From: Roseomonas sp.
GTDB taxonomy: Bacteria; Pseudomonadota; Alphaproteobacteria; Acetobacterales; Acetobacteraceae
DNA length: 46,285 nt
Assembly (NCBI GenBank): GCA_020249865.1
Contig: JADCEV010000024.1
Coordinates: forward strand, 1 to 46,285
Reading direction: 5' to 3'
Below the pieces are notes generated by a model. That model saw nothing but the letters and a program-made list of their open reading frames with translations, had not been told where the DNA came from and did not search any database. This document shows positions 14,616 to 22,722 of this stretch, piece by piece (positions within the stretch are counted from its first letter, which is position 1; each line of letters begins with the position of its first letter). Made by a program: the position numbers and the translations under genes.

Positions 14616-16319
14616 TCAATTCGCCAAGACCATGGCGAAATAACCAAACACCGTCAGCAAGACGCCGGAGACCGCATAGGCCACCGGGAAGCCGATCCAG
14701 GGCACATTTGACCCGATTTCCACCGCGGCTTCGCGGCATGGGCCGGAATGGCTGCGCGCACCGGCCACACCACCCATCAGCACCGCCGGGTTGAACTTGA
14801 AGACGTAAAGGCCAAGCACCCAGACCAGAATGGGCGGCAGGCTGCAGGCGATGAAGCCCAGTACGAAAATCTTGAGCGCCAGCATCCCCGTCAGCTGCGC
14901 CAGCAGCGAATTGCCCGCATTGATGCCGACAATCGCGACAAACACCACAAGGCCAAGGTCTTCCAGGATATTGCGCGCCGCCGCCGGCGTATTGCCGAAG
15001 AACCGCAGACGCGAGGTGAGCGAGGATACAATCACCCCTGAGACCAGCAGCCCGCCCGCATTGCCAAGCCCGATATTCGATCCAAAGGCCGGGAACTCAA
15101 TCGCGCCAATCAGGAAGCCGAGGATCATGCCGAGTGAGAGCGTCAGCAAATCCGTCCCCGTAGAGGGACGAATGACGCGGCCAAAAGCCTCCCCGATTTT
15201 CTCGACCGCGCTTTTGAGGCCGACAATCGTCACCACATCCAGGCGTTGCAGCGTGGTATTCGTGCCGAGCGGAATCGGCACGCCGGAACGTTCAATTGCC
15301 AGCACCTGTACTTCATTGGCCCCTGGCAGGGCGCGCCATTCCTCGCGCGTTTTCTTCAAGGTGTCGCGGTTGGTGACCAGGATTTCGGCACGATCAAGCG
15401 GCAGATCAAGCGCGGTGCGATCCGCAACCTCTGGCCCGATCAGCCCCATCTTATCCGTGAGGCCCGTGAGCGTGCCGCCAAGCGCGATGATATCGCCAAG
15501 CGCCAGTGGCAAATCTTCCCGCGCGCCAAGGGCCGTGCCATCGCGCACGATATTGACGAAGCGGTATTCCGGATTTTCGCGCAGCATATCGGCCATGGTG
15601 CGGCCAACCCAGCCGGGATTTTCCAGCCGATAGGCGCGCAGGCTGCCCATGGTCCAGCCGGAAAGCGCTGGCGCATCGCCACTCGCGACGCCATGTTCCT
15701 TTTCATAGGCACGCGCCGCTGCACGCGCATCAATGCCCCACCAGGTCGGCAAATACTTGGTGATCAGGATGATGCCGACCGTGCCCCAAAGATAGGTGAT
15801 GCCATAGGAAAGCGCGATCATGGCGCTGACATCGCCCGCGCTGGTGCCTGCCGGCAGGGTAATGGCGCCAGATGTCACGGCCTGTTCAGCGGAACCAATG
15901 GCCGCCGACATGGTTTGTGACCCGGCCAGGATGCCGCCCGCCGTGCCGGGCGGCAATTCCAGAAACCGCACACCAAGCACGACAATGGTCAGGCCACATA
16001 GGCAGGAAACAATGGCGAGTGCGGTGAATTTGATGCCATCGCCACCAAGGCTGTTCACGAAGGAAGGCCCAACGCGCAGCCCAACCCCATACATGAACAG
16101 ATAATAGAACAGGCTTTTGGTGAAGTTATCGAGTGCGAGCTTCTCGCCATAGACCGAAGCCCAGACCGAAAGCCCGCTGCCCACGATGATGGCGGAAGCC
16201 ACCATGCCAAGCCCATAGCCCGCCACGCTCTGCCGACCGAGCCAAACAGCCAGACCTACTGTCAGGAACAACAGAATGAAGGGGTTGGTCGCCAGAAAAT
16301 GGAAGAATTCCTGCAACAT
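14616..16319 (-). CDS. AspT-family (AAEx) amino-acid:anion antiporter
   Basis: 567 residues, near the length of aspartate:alanine exchanger AspT (about 540). Two related membrane halves (about 5-190 and 395-565) flank a cytosolic part holding two TrkA-C/RCK-C-like domains (about 225-380). This is the AspT/YidE/YbjL duplication architecture. Each half carries the family's small-residue motif: GTAGGILAGSQTMSAAIGSA and GGVAGARSHSGPCREAA. Such carriers swap an amino acid for its decarboxylation product. The gene starts 12 bases after the stop of a PLP decarboxylase, so both are surely co-transcribed, and the exchanged pair is probably that enzyme's substrate and product. Whether that is aspartate/alanine, ornithine/putrescine or another pair cannot be read here. 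Confidence 0.85.
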   Translation of the reverse strand: MLQEFFHFLATNPFILLFLTVGLAVWLGRQSVAGYGLGMVASAIIVGSGLSVWASVYGEKLALDNFTKSLFYYLFMYGVGLRVGPSFVNSLGGDGIKFTALAIVSCLCGLTIVVLGVRFLELPPGTAGGILAGSQTMSAAIGSAEQAVTSGAITLPAGTSAGDVSAMIALSYGITYLWGTVGIILITKYLPTWWGIDARAAARAYEKEHGVASGDAPALSGWTMGSLRAYRLENPGWVGRTMADMLRENPEYRFVNIVRDGTALGAREDLPLALGDIIALGGTLTGLTDKMGLIGPEVADRTALDLPLDRAEILVTNRDTLKKTREEWRALPGANEVQVLAIERSGVPIPLGTNTTLQRLDVVTIVGLKSAVEKIGEAFGRVIRPSTGTDLLTLSLGMILGFLIGAIEFPAFGSNIGLGNAGGLLVSGVIVSSLTSRLRFFGNTPAAARNILEDLGLVVFVAIVGINAGNSLLAQLTGMLALKIFVLGFIACSLPPILVWVLGLYVFKFNPAVLMGGVAGARSHSGPCREAAVEIGSNVPWIGFPVAYAVSGVLLTVFGYFAMVLAN

Positions 16320-16331
16320 TTGGCCCTCTCC

Positions 16332-19043
16332 TCAGCGCCGCTTTGCGGCGCCAACGGCATCCGCACGCAAAAGCTTCAGCCCGCGTTCACGTTCATAGCC
16401 GTGGATTTCCTTGACATCGAGCTTGCGCATGAAATCGATCGTTTCCTGCGTCAGTACCTGGCCCGGCACCATGATCGGGAAACCAGGCGGATAGGGAATG
16501 ACGAAATTGGCCGAAATCATCTCAGGCCCTTCCTTCAGGCGCTTGTCGCATTCCGCGCCGAACAGGGGGACATATTCGCATTGCTCGGCGTGATAGGCAC
16601 CGAAGAAGGCGCTCCGCATATCGCCTTCGGGCGTTGTTTCCCCGGCATCGGTCCGGAAGGCCGCATGGAAACGGCTGAAATTCGGCAAATCCGGCACATC
16701 GGTCATCAATGACTTCACGCGCGCATCAAAGGCGCTGCGCGCCTCAGGCCCGCCCACGGACAGGCGCTTTTCAATCTCCTGACTGATTTCGACCAGCACG
16801 CGGATCAGATGCGCCGCGTCGCTCCGCGTATTGTTGATGTTCGATTGCAGCAGCACCGAATTGCGTGAGGTCTTGTTCAACTGGATATTGTACTTGTCAG
16901 CCAATAGCCCCTTGAATTGCGTGCCATCATAGCCGGCCGTGCCGCAGACAAGCGTCATGCGGGTCGGGTCCAGATAGAATTCATCTTCCCTCATGGCATG
17001 GACGATATTCGCCCAGGTAATGCCGGGTTTGAGGTAATCCACAAAGCCCGATTGGCGATATTCCGCCGGGATCATCTCATCCGCGCCAAGGATGCGGAAG
17101 TATTTGGAGATCAGCGGATGGCGATTGACCATGCCGCGGATCTTGAGCGCGATTTCAATCGCGTTCATCACCAGCCCATAGCCTTCAAGCTCCATCTGCC
17201 GGCGCGCGACATCAAGGCTTGCGATCAGCTGCTGATTGGGGCTGGTGGATGCATGGGTGAAGACCGCTTCGTGGAATTGCGCTTCAACCGTGTGGAAATC
17301 CACATCCTTCACTAGCAGCATGGAGCCCTGGCGGATGGATGACATGGATTTATGCGTGGAATTCGTCTGATAAACGCGCAGCCTGATCTGGCGCGGGTCA
17401 GGGATCAGCCGCGTTGACAGCAGGGTTTCATCGGATGGCGCATCGCCCAGCGCGGCCTTTTGCTGTTCATAGGCCGCAACCGATGCCGGATCATGCATCC
17501 AGGCTTCGATTTCCGCCGCCGCGCCCATCGCCGTTCGGGGGCGGAGCAGCGGCGAGAAGCGCGCAAAGCCGGACCAGGCTTCGTCCCATAGGAAGATCAG
17601 GTCAGGCTTGATGGCAAGGCATTCTTCCATCACCCGGCGCACATTATACATATGGCCATCAAAGGTGCAGTTCGTCAGATCGAGCATTTTCAGCCGATCC
17701 AGCCGCCCTTCCGCCTTCAGTGCCAGCATGGCGCGCTTGATGGTGGAAAGCGGTACCGCGCCATACATGGAATATTGCGTAAGCGGATAGGCTTCCACGT
17801 AAAAGGGCTGCGCGCCGGTCAGCACCACGCCGTAATGGTGTGATTTATGGCAGTTGCGATCAACAATGATCACATCGCCTGGTGCGGTCAGCGCCTGCAC
17901 CGCCATCTTGTTGGAGGTGGAAGTGCCGTTGGTGACGAAGAAAACATGATCAGCACCAAAGGCGCGCGCGGCCATTTCCTGCGCGCGTTTGATATTGCCG
18001 GTGGGTTCCAGCAGGCTATCAAGGCCGCCCGTGGTGGCGCTGCTTTCGGCCAGGAACAGGTTGATGCCGTAAAATTCGCCCATGTCGCGGATCCAATCGG
18101 ACCGGAAGACGGATTTCCCGCGCGCAATCGGCAGCGCATGGAAAGTCCCGATCGGGCGCATGGCGTATTTCTTCAGATTGTCGAAGAAGGGCGTTTCATA
18201 GCGTTCCTGCACGCCTTCCAGAATGGCGAGATGCTGTTCCAGCAATTCCTCAACGCCATAGAAGATGCGCCGGATGCTGCCCGTGGCGGGATCGCCGGCC
18301 AGGGTTTCCACGTCCTGATCGGACATCAGATAGATATCCAATTCGGGCCTGAGGCGCTTCAGCCCCGCGGCCAGCTTCAAGGCAGATTCTTCAGGGGAAC
18401 TCGGTTCCGGCAGCGATGCGGTGAGTGAGCGCAGCACGGAAGCATCATGGCGCGACCGATACGGGAAGCCTTCCACCAGGATCACGGCCGCGAAGGCCGG
18501 ATTGGCGGCGGCGGCACAAAACGCATCTTCGAAGGAACCGACAAACACCGCTTCATAGACAAAGCGATCTTCCTTGCGGCGGAGCTTGCGCAATTCATCC
18601 GCCAAGGCGGGCCAGCGCGCCGCTGGCTGGTTGGACACCACCAATACCTCAAAATACGGGCGGTGATGCCCGTGATCGGCCATGGTCGGCGGCAAGACAT
18701 CCGCAACCGCATCGGCCGGCCCTTCATCATGCACATCCCATTCGCCGGGGCGTTCCCGATAGGCGCGCGTCAGCAGGGCGCCGGAAATGCGCCGCAGCAA
18801 GGCAACCGCGCCCGCCGCATCATCGCGCGCCACGCGTTCCTGCAGGCCAGCGAGCAGGCTATGGCTTGGATAGGCGAAGAATTCCTCGGTCGGCAGCAGC
18901 CGGGCCAGCTTTTCCTCAACCGCCTTGCGGTCGGCCTTGCCGCTGGCCCAGGCCTCGGCACTATGGGTCAGATCACGCCAGGCATCATTCCGGCCGGCAT
19001 GGATCATGATGAAACGGTCGATCTGGACGGGTTCGGTGGTCAT
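16332..19043 (-). CDS. Orn/Lys/Arg decarboxylase-family PLP enzyme, long form
   Basis: 903 residues against about 710-755 for the biodegradative Lys/Arg/Orn decarboxylases it resembles. The PLP core is clear: TNGTSTSNKM (371-380), stacking H399 in DRNCHKSHH, D487 in LWDEAW, and Schiff-base K565 in TNSTHKSM, followed by FTHASTSPNQQLIASLD. A family-type C-terminal domain ends near YPPGFPIMVPGQ. The first 290 residues are longer than the usual wing domain, with a receiver-like alternation at 130-265. About 50 extra residues (500-550) lie between D487 and K565. AAGGAAG precedes the ATG. Together with the AspT-type antiporter 12 bases downstream it forms a decarboxylation/antiport unit. The substrate is not determinable; no partner antizyme or regulator is adjacent. 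Confidence 0.88.
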   Translation of the reverse strand: MTTEPVQIDRFIMIHAGRNDAWRDLTHSAEAWASGKADRKAVEEKLARLLPTEEFFAYPSHSLLAGLQERVARDDAAGAVALLRRISGALLTRAYRERPGEWDVHDEGPADAVADVLPPTMADHGHHRPYFEVLVVSNQPAARWPALADELRKLRRKEDRFVYEAVFVGSFEDAFCAAAANPAFAAVILVEGFPYRSRHDASVLRSLTASLPEPSSPEESALKLAAGLKRLRPELDIYLMSDQDVETLAGDPATGSIRRIFYGVEELLEQHLAILEGVQERYETPFFDNLKKYAMRPIGTFHALPIARGKSVFRSDWIRDMGEFYGINLFLAESSATTGGLDSLLEPTGNIKRAQEMAARAFGADHVFFVTNGTSTSNKMAVQALTAPGDVIIVDRNCHKSHHYGVVLTGAQPFYVEAYPLTQYSMYGAVPLSTIKRAMLALKAEGRLDRLKMLDLTNCTFDGHMYNVRRVMEECLAIKPDLIFLWDEAWSGFARFSPLLRPRTAMGAAAEIEAWMHDPASVAAYEQQKAALGDAPSDETLLSTRLIPDPRQIRLRVYQTNSTHKSMSSIRQGSMLLVKDVDFHTVEAQFHEAVFTHASTSPNQQLIASLDVARRQMELEGYGLVMNAIEIALKIRGMVNRHPLISKYFRILGADEMIPAEYRQSGFVDYLKPGITWANIVHAMREDEFYLDPTRMTLVCGTAGYDGTQFKGLLADKYNIQLNKTSRNSVLLQSNINNTRSDAAHLIRVLVEISQEIEKRLSVGGPEARSAFDARVKSLMTDVPDLPNFSRFHAAFRTDAGETTPEGDMRSAFFGAYHAEQCEYVPLFGAECDKRLKEGPEMISANFVIPYPPGFPIMVPGQVLTQETIDFMRKLDVKEIHGYERERGLKLLRADAVGAAKRR

Positions 19044-19335
19044 AGCGCTTCCTTTCTTGATTGTTTGCCAAGCCTATAAACACCAGCCTATCGGATTATT
19101 GATTTACTGCAAATTTTCATCACGCCTGATGACTAAGCCTCAGTCAGGATGTGGCGCATGGATGCGGCCTGCCCCTCAGGGCGCATGCCACTTATTGCGT
19201 TACAAAAATTTTTCAATCGAAACAGATGTCTGGCAGCATGGTGGGGGCTTGCAGCCGACCATGATCAGGAATGGACGCCAATTCATGTGACGCGCCATTG
19301 TGTAAACTTCGATTTACGCGCGGGTGGCTCATCCA

Positions 19336-19357
19336 GGGGGCGCGGAAGCGCGCCCCC
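19336..19357. repeat. GC hairpin with GAAG tetraloop
   Basis: GGGGGCGCG (19336-19344), loop GAAG, CGCGCCCCC (19349-19357): a perfect nine-base-pair stem. It sits four bases from the next hairpin, between the decarboxylase leader and the end of the crotonase gene. No T-run follows on either strand. Confidence 0.6.
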
Positions 19358-19360
19358 AGA

Positions 19361-19394
19361 GCACATCCGCCGCGCGGTTACGCGGCGGATGTGC
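19361..19394. terminator. Perfect 14-bp hairpin downstream of the crotonase gene
   Basis: GCACATCCGCCGCG (19361-19374) and CGCGGCGGATGTGC (19381-19394) pair perfectly around a six-base loop CGGTTA. It begins 26 bases after the stop of the minus-strand crotonase gene at 19421. Position fits a terminator or 3'-end stabiliser, but there is no U-tract on the minus strand, so intrinsic termination is uncertain. Confidence 0.5.
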
Positions 19395-19420
19395 CTTGTA
19401 TCAATGCTCCTGGGCGGCTT

Positions 19421-20203
19421 TCACCGCCCGGTGAATTGCGGCGCCCGCTTGTTCAAAAAGGCGCTGACCCCTTCCTGGAAATCGGCGCTGGTGAAGCACA
19501 TGGTCACCAGATCATCGCCCTCAACCTCGCTCGTTGCCTTGCGCAGCCGGCGGATCGCTTCCTTGGTGGCGCGCAGCGTGAGCGGTGCCAAGCCGGAAAT
19601 GGTGGTTGCCAATTCCATCGCGCGATTGGTGACATCGTCCGGGGTTTCCAGCATTTCGGAAATCAGGCCGATATGCTTTGCCTCCTCAGCGGAAAACAGC
19701 CGTGCGGTCATGATCATTTCCGTCACCGCAGCGGGGCCGACCAGCGCATAGAAGCGCGCGAAATTATGCATGTTGAGGATATTGCCGAGCGTCTTCGCAA
19801 TCGGCAGGCCGAAGCGGGCACCCTTATCGGCAATGCGGATATCGCAGCAGCCGGCAATGCCAAGCCCGCCGCCGGTGCAGGCGCCGGTGATGGCGGCAAT
19901 CACGGGCTTGGTGCAGCGTTCCAGCGCGCCCAGCACCTTGTCAATGCGCGCTTCGTAATTCAGCGCATCCTCGGCGGTGCGGAATTCACGGAATTGCGAA
20001 ATATCGGTGCCAGAGGCGAAAGCCTTGCCGCCCGCGCCCATGATCACCCAGACGCGGATCGCGGGGTCGGCGCTGATCTCATCGGCCAATTCCGCCAGCC
20101 GCGCATACATGGCGAAGGTCATGGCATTGCGCGCTTGCGGGCGGTTGAAAGTGGTCCAGGCAATGCCGCCTTCGCGGATTTCGTGCAGCAGGTCTTCGCT
20201 CAT
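19421..20203 (-). CDS. Crotonase-fold (enoyl-CoA hydratase/isomerase family) protein
   Basis: 260 residues with the crotonase pattern: N20-RPQARNAM, oxyanion-hole segment AFASGTDISQF (61-71), GACTGGGLGIAGCCDIRIAD (107-126), and C-terminal ATKEAIRRL. ATG at 20203 follows a GAGGAAC ribosome binding site and gives the family start; the frame open to 20905 runs through the divergent gene. In enoyl-CoA hydratase the two catalytic glutamates occupy the positions taken here by G115 and I135, so ordinary hydratase chemistry is doubtful. It may be an isomerase, hydrolase, decarboxylase or an inactive CoA binder. It is divergent from a CaiB/BaiF CoA-transferase gene, 123 bases away, suggesting a shared acyl-CoA pathway. 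Confidence 0.87.
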   Translation of the reverse strand: MSEDLLHEIREGGIAWTTFNRPQARNAMTFAMYARLAELADEISADPAIRVWVIMGAGGKAFASGTDISQFREFRTAEDALNYEARIDKVLGALERCTKPVIAAITGACTGGGLGIAGCCDIRIADKGARFGLPIAKTLGNILNMHNFARFYALVGPAAVTEMIMTARLFSAEEAKHIGLISEMLETPDDVTNRAMELATTISGLAPLTLRATKEAIRRLRKATSEVEGDDLVTMCFTSADFQEGVSAFLNKRAPQFTGR

Positions 20204-20326
20204 GGTCAGGTTCCTCGGAATTGCGATGCGCATGGGTAGCGTGCGGTGCTGGCGCGTCAACCCGCGCCCTTGCCGCGACCGGGCCGGAATGCCAACAAGG
20301 CGCCGAATTCTGTCGGAGACCCTGCC

Positions 20327-21499
20327 ATGATGCCGCTTTCCCGCTTCACCGTGCTTGACCTCACGCGCGTCCGTTCTGGCCCCACCTGTGTGCGCCAGCT
20401 CGCGGATTGGGGGGCGAATGTCATCAAGGTGGAAGCCACCGATGAGGTGGATACCGGCAAGGGCCTGGGCGGAGAGCGTCATGGGCCGGATTTCCAGAAC
20501 ACGCATCGCAACAAGCGCGGCATTACGCTGAATTTGAAGGCGCCCGAGGGGCTGGCCGCCTTCCGCCGCCTGGTCGCCAAGGCTGATGTGGTGGTGGAAA
20601 ATTACCGCCCGGATGTGAAGGAACGTTTGGGGATTGATTTCGCCGCGCTCTCGGCGGTGAACCCGCGCATTGTGCTGGGCTCGATTTCCGGCTTCGGTCA
20701 GGATGGACCCTATGCCAAGCGGCCGGGTTTTGATCAGATTGCCCAGGGCATGGGCGGCATCATGAGTGTGACTGGCCTGCCCGGCCAGGGACCGGTGCGG
20801 GCGGGCATTCCGGTGGCGGACCTGACGGCGGGGCTTTACACCGCAATTGGCATTCTCGTGGCGCTTTTGGAACGTGAAACCACGGGCAAGGGCCGTTGGG
20901 TGCATACCAGCCTGCTAGAAGCCATGATCGCCATGATGGATTTCCAGGCGACGCGCTGGACCATGGCGAGCGATATCCCCGGTCAGGCCGGCAATGACCA
21001 CCCGACCACGACGCCAACCGGCCTGTTCCGCACCAAGGATGGGCTGATGAACCTGGCCGGCGGTGGGCAGCAAATGTGGGATCGGATTGTGACGACGCTT
21101 GGCATTACCGAAGAAGCCAAGGACCCGGCCTTTGCCACCGACAAGTCGCGCCATGCCAATCGCGACAAGACCAATGCGCTGCTGCAATCACGCCTTTCCG
21201 AAAAAACCACCGCCGAATGGGTGGAAGCCCTGAACAAGGCCGGCGTGCCGAGTGGGCCAGTCTATTCCATGGATCAGGTTTTCGCCGATACGCAGGTGAA
21301 GCACCTTGGCATGGCGATGCCGGTCGCGCATCCCGCGCTTGGGGAAATCGCGCTGGTGCGCGCGCCGATGCAAATTGCCGGTGTGACTTGCGCGCGCAAT
21401 CCAACGCCGGAACGTGGTGAGCATACTGACCAGGTTCTGCGCGAGTTCGGATTCACGGCGGATGAAATCGCTGCCTTGCGTGCCGCGAAGGCGATCTGA
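20327..21499 (+). CDS. CaiB/BaiF (class III) CoA-transferase
   Basis: 390 residues beginning MMPLSRFTVLDLTRVRSGP, the usual class III start. Seen features: the CoA-binding region DWGANVIKVEATDEVDTGK, the segment NKRGITLNLKAPEG, ISGFGQDGPYAKRPGFDQIAQ, and the catalytic aspartate D165 in GIPVADLTAGLYTA. A C-terminal region includes GVPSGPVYSMDQVFAD. These enzymes move CoA between carboxylic acids through an aspartyl-CoA anhydride. The acid pair cannot be read from the sequence. The frame extends upstream to 20246, but ATG at 20327 follows CGGAGA and gives the expected N-terminus. It faces the crotonase-fold gene and probably works with it. Confidence 0.9.
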   Translation: MMPLSRFTVLDLTRVRSGPTCVRQLADWGANVIKVEATDEVDTGKGLGGERHGPDFQNTHRNKRGITLNLKAPEGLAAFRRLVAKADVVVENYRPDVKERLGIDFAALSAVNPRIVLGSISGFGQDGPYAKRPGFDQIAQGMGGIMSVTGLPGQGPVRAGIPVADLTAGLYTAIGILVALLERETTGKGRWVHTSLLEAMIAMMDFQATRWTMASDIPGQAGNDHPTTTPTGLFRTKDGLMNLAGGGQQMWDRIVTTLGITEEAKDPAFATDKSRHANRDKTNALLQSRLSEKTTAEWVEALNKAGVPSGPVYSMDQVFADTQVKHLGMAMPVAHPALGEIALVRAPMQIAGVTCARNPTPERGEHTDQVLREFGFTADEIAALRAAKAI

Positions 21500-21522
21500 G
21501 CGCCTAGGCACGGCTTGACCGC

Positions 21523-21552
21523 CAAGCCCCCCGCGCCCATTCCGGGGGCTTG
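21523..21552. promoter_or_regulatory. Hairpin enclosing the start codon of the MFS gene
   Basis: CAAGCCCCC (21523-21531) and GGGGGCTTG (21544-21552) form a nine-base-pair stem with a 12-base loop. It lies 23 bases after the CoA-transferase stop. The 3' arm contains both the Shine-Dalgarno-like GGGGG and the TTG used as start. It could act as a terminator for the upstream gene or restrict MFS translation; which is unknown. Confidence 0.5.
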
Positions 21553-22719
21553 AAGACCGATCTTTCCATCCTGCCGCTGCTTGCCCTGGCCGCTTTCGCA
21601 ACCGGGGGAGGCATACGCATGCTCGATCCCTTGCTGCCTTTGCTCGCTTCGGATTTTGGCGTGACGGTGGCCGGCGCCGCGCCGGTGCTGGCTGGGTTTT
21701 CCATTGCTTATGGCGCGGGGCAGTTGGTGATTGGGCCGCTCGGTGATCGCTACGGGAAGCTCCGCGTCGCCTGGTTTGCGCTGTTGCTTTACGGTTTTGG
21801 CTTGGCCGCCTGCACGCTGGCTTGGGATCTTTCGGCCATGGTGGCGCTGCGCACGCTGACAGGGTTGCTGGCGGGGGCGGTGATTCCCCTGGCGCTGGCC
21901 TGGATTGGTGATGCGGTGCCCTATGCCGAGAGGCAGGCGACCATCGGGCGGTTTTTGACCGGCATGGTGATGGCGCAATTGCTGGTGGGGCCGCTTTCCG
22001 GCGTGCTTGCGGAATTCTTTGGCTGGCGGGCTTCCTTTCTGGTGCTGGCGCTGCTGGCGCTGGTGGTCTCCGTCCTGCTGGGGCGGCGGTTGGGGGCAGA
22101 GCTTTGGCAGGCACCGGCATCTGAGGCCGGGCGGGGCTTTCGCGGCAGTTTCCGGCCCTATCTGACGCTGCTGTCGCGCGCGCCGGGGCAGCGGCTGATG
22201 GTGGCGGCCTTCATTGATGGCGCGGTGCTGTTTGGTGGTGCTTTTCCGCTCACGGGGTCCTTGTTGATCGAACGTTTCGGGTATTCACCGGCCATGGCGG
22301 GCTTGGTCGTGGCGGGCTTCGGGCTTGGCGCCTTCACCTATACGCGGCTTGCGAAACACCTGGTGGCGCGCTTTGGCGAAAAACGCCTGCTGACTTTGGG
22401 CGGCGTGATGCTCGCGCTGGGCTTGATGGGAACGGCCTATGCGCCGAATGGGCTGGTCGTGGCGGCGATGCAATTCTGGCTCGGCCTTGCCTTCTACATG
22501 CTGCATGGCGTTTTGCAGGCGCGCGCAACAGAAGCGCTGCCGGAAGCGCGCGGCACCGCCGTTGCCGCCTTCGCCATGGCGCTTTTTTTCGGCCAGAGCA
22601 TCGGCGCCCTGGTCTTTGGTTCGATCCTGCATATGGCAGGCTATGCGGCGGTGTTTATTGTCGCCGCCATCGCAACACTCGGTCTGATGGTCTGGAGCCG
22701 ACGCTTGCTCACCGCCTGA
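21550..22719 (+). CDS. Major facilitator superfamily transporter
   Basis: 389 residues, about 12 membrane helices, the normal DHA1-type MFS size. The loop between helices 2 and 3 has the MFS signature GPLGDRYGKLR, and helix 5 has the proline/glycine-rich VGPLSGVLAEFFGWRASF. A matching half-motif, FTYTRLAKHLVARFGEKRLL, lies after helix 8. It is a proton-coupled carrier in the inner membrane, probably an exporter; the substrate is unknown. TTG at 21550 is used because the next in-frame ATG (21619) would cut helix 1. The start codon lies in a hairpin. It follows the CoA-transferase gene by 50 bases and converges on lrgB with a three-base gap. Confidence 0.85.
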   Translation: MKTDLSILPLLALAAFATGGGIRMLDPLLPLLASDFGVTVAGAAPVLAGFSIAYGAGQLVIGPLGDRYGKLRVAWFALLLYGFGLAACTLAWDLSAMVALRTLTGLLAGAVIPLALAWIGDAVPYAERQATIGRFLTGMVMAQLLVGPLSGVLAEFFGWRASFLVLALLALVVSVLLGRRLGAELWQAPASEAGRGFRGSFRPYLTLLSRAPGQRLMVAAFIDGAVLFGGAFPLTGSLLIERFGYSPAMAGLVVAGFGLGAFTYTRLAKHLVARFGEKRLLTLGGVMLALGLMGTAYAPNGLVVAAMQFWLGLAFYMLHGVLQARATEALPEARGTAVAAFAMALFFGQSIGALVFGSILHMAGYAAVFIVAAIATLGLMVWSRRLLTA

Positions 22720-22722
22720 AAT

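Larger units (their letters stand above)
19044..19420. promoter_or_regulatory. 377-base gene-free region: leader of the decarboxylase operon plus hairpins
   Basis: The region is visibly more AT-rich than its surroundings, with runs such as AAAAATTTTT at 19204-19213. It holds a TCATCA-CGCC-TGATGA inverted repeat (19117-19132). A nested structure at 19151-19191 has outer arms GTGGC(GC)ATG and CATGCCAC and an inner GCCC-CTCA-GGGC hairpin. Two strong GC hairpins follow at 19336-19394. The decarboxylase promoter, read leftward, should lie here, but I cannot fix its boxes. No convincing coding frame was seen. Confidence 0.6.

Noticed and set aside
20204-20905. N-terminal extension of the crotonase frame
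   Set aside because: The frame would run through the divergent CoA-transferase gene; the ATG at 20203 with a ribosome binding site gives the family N-terminus.
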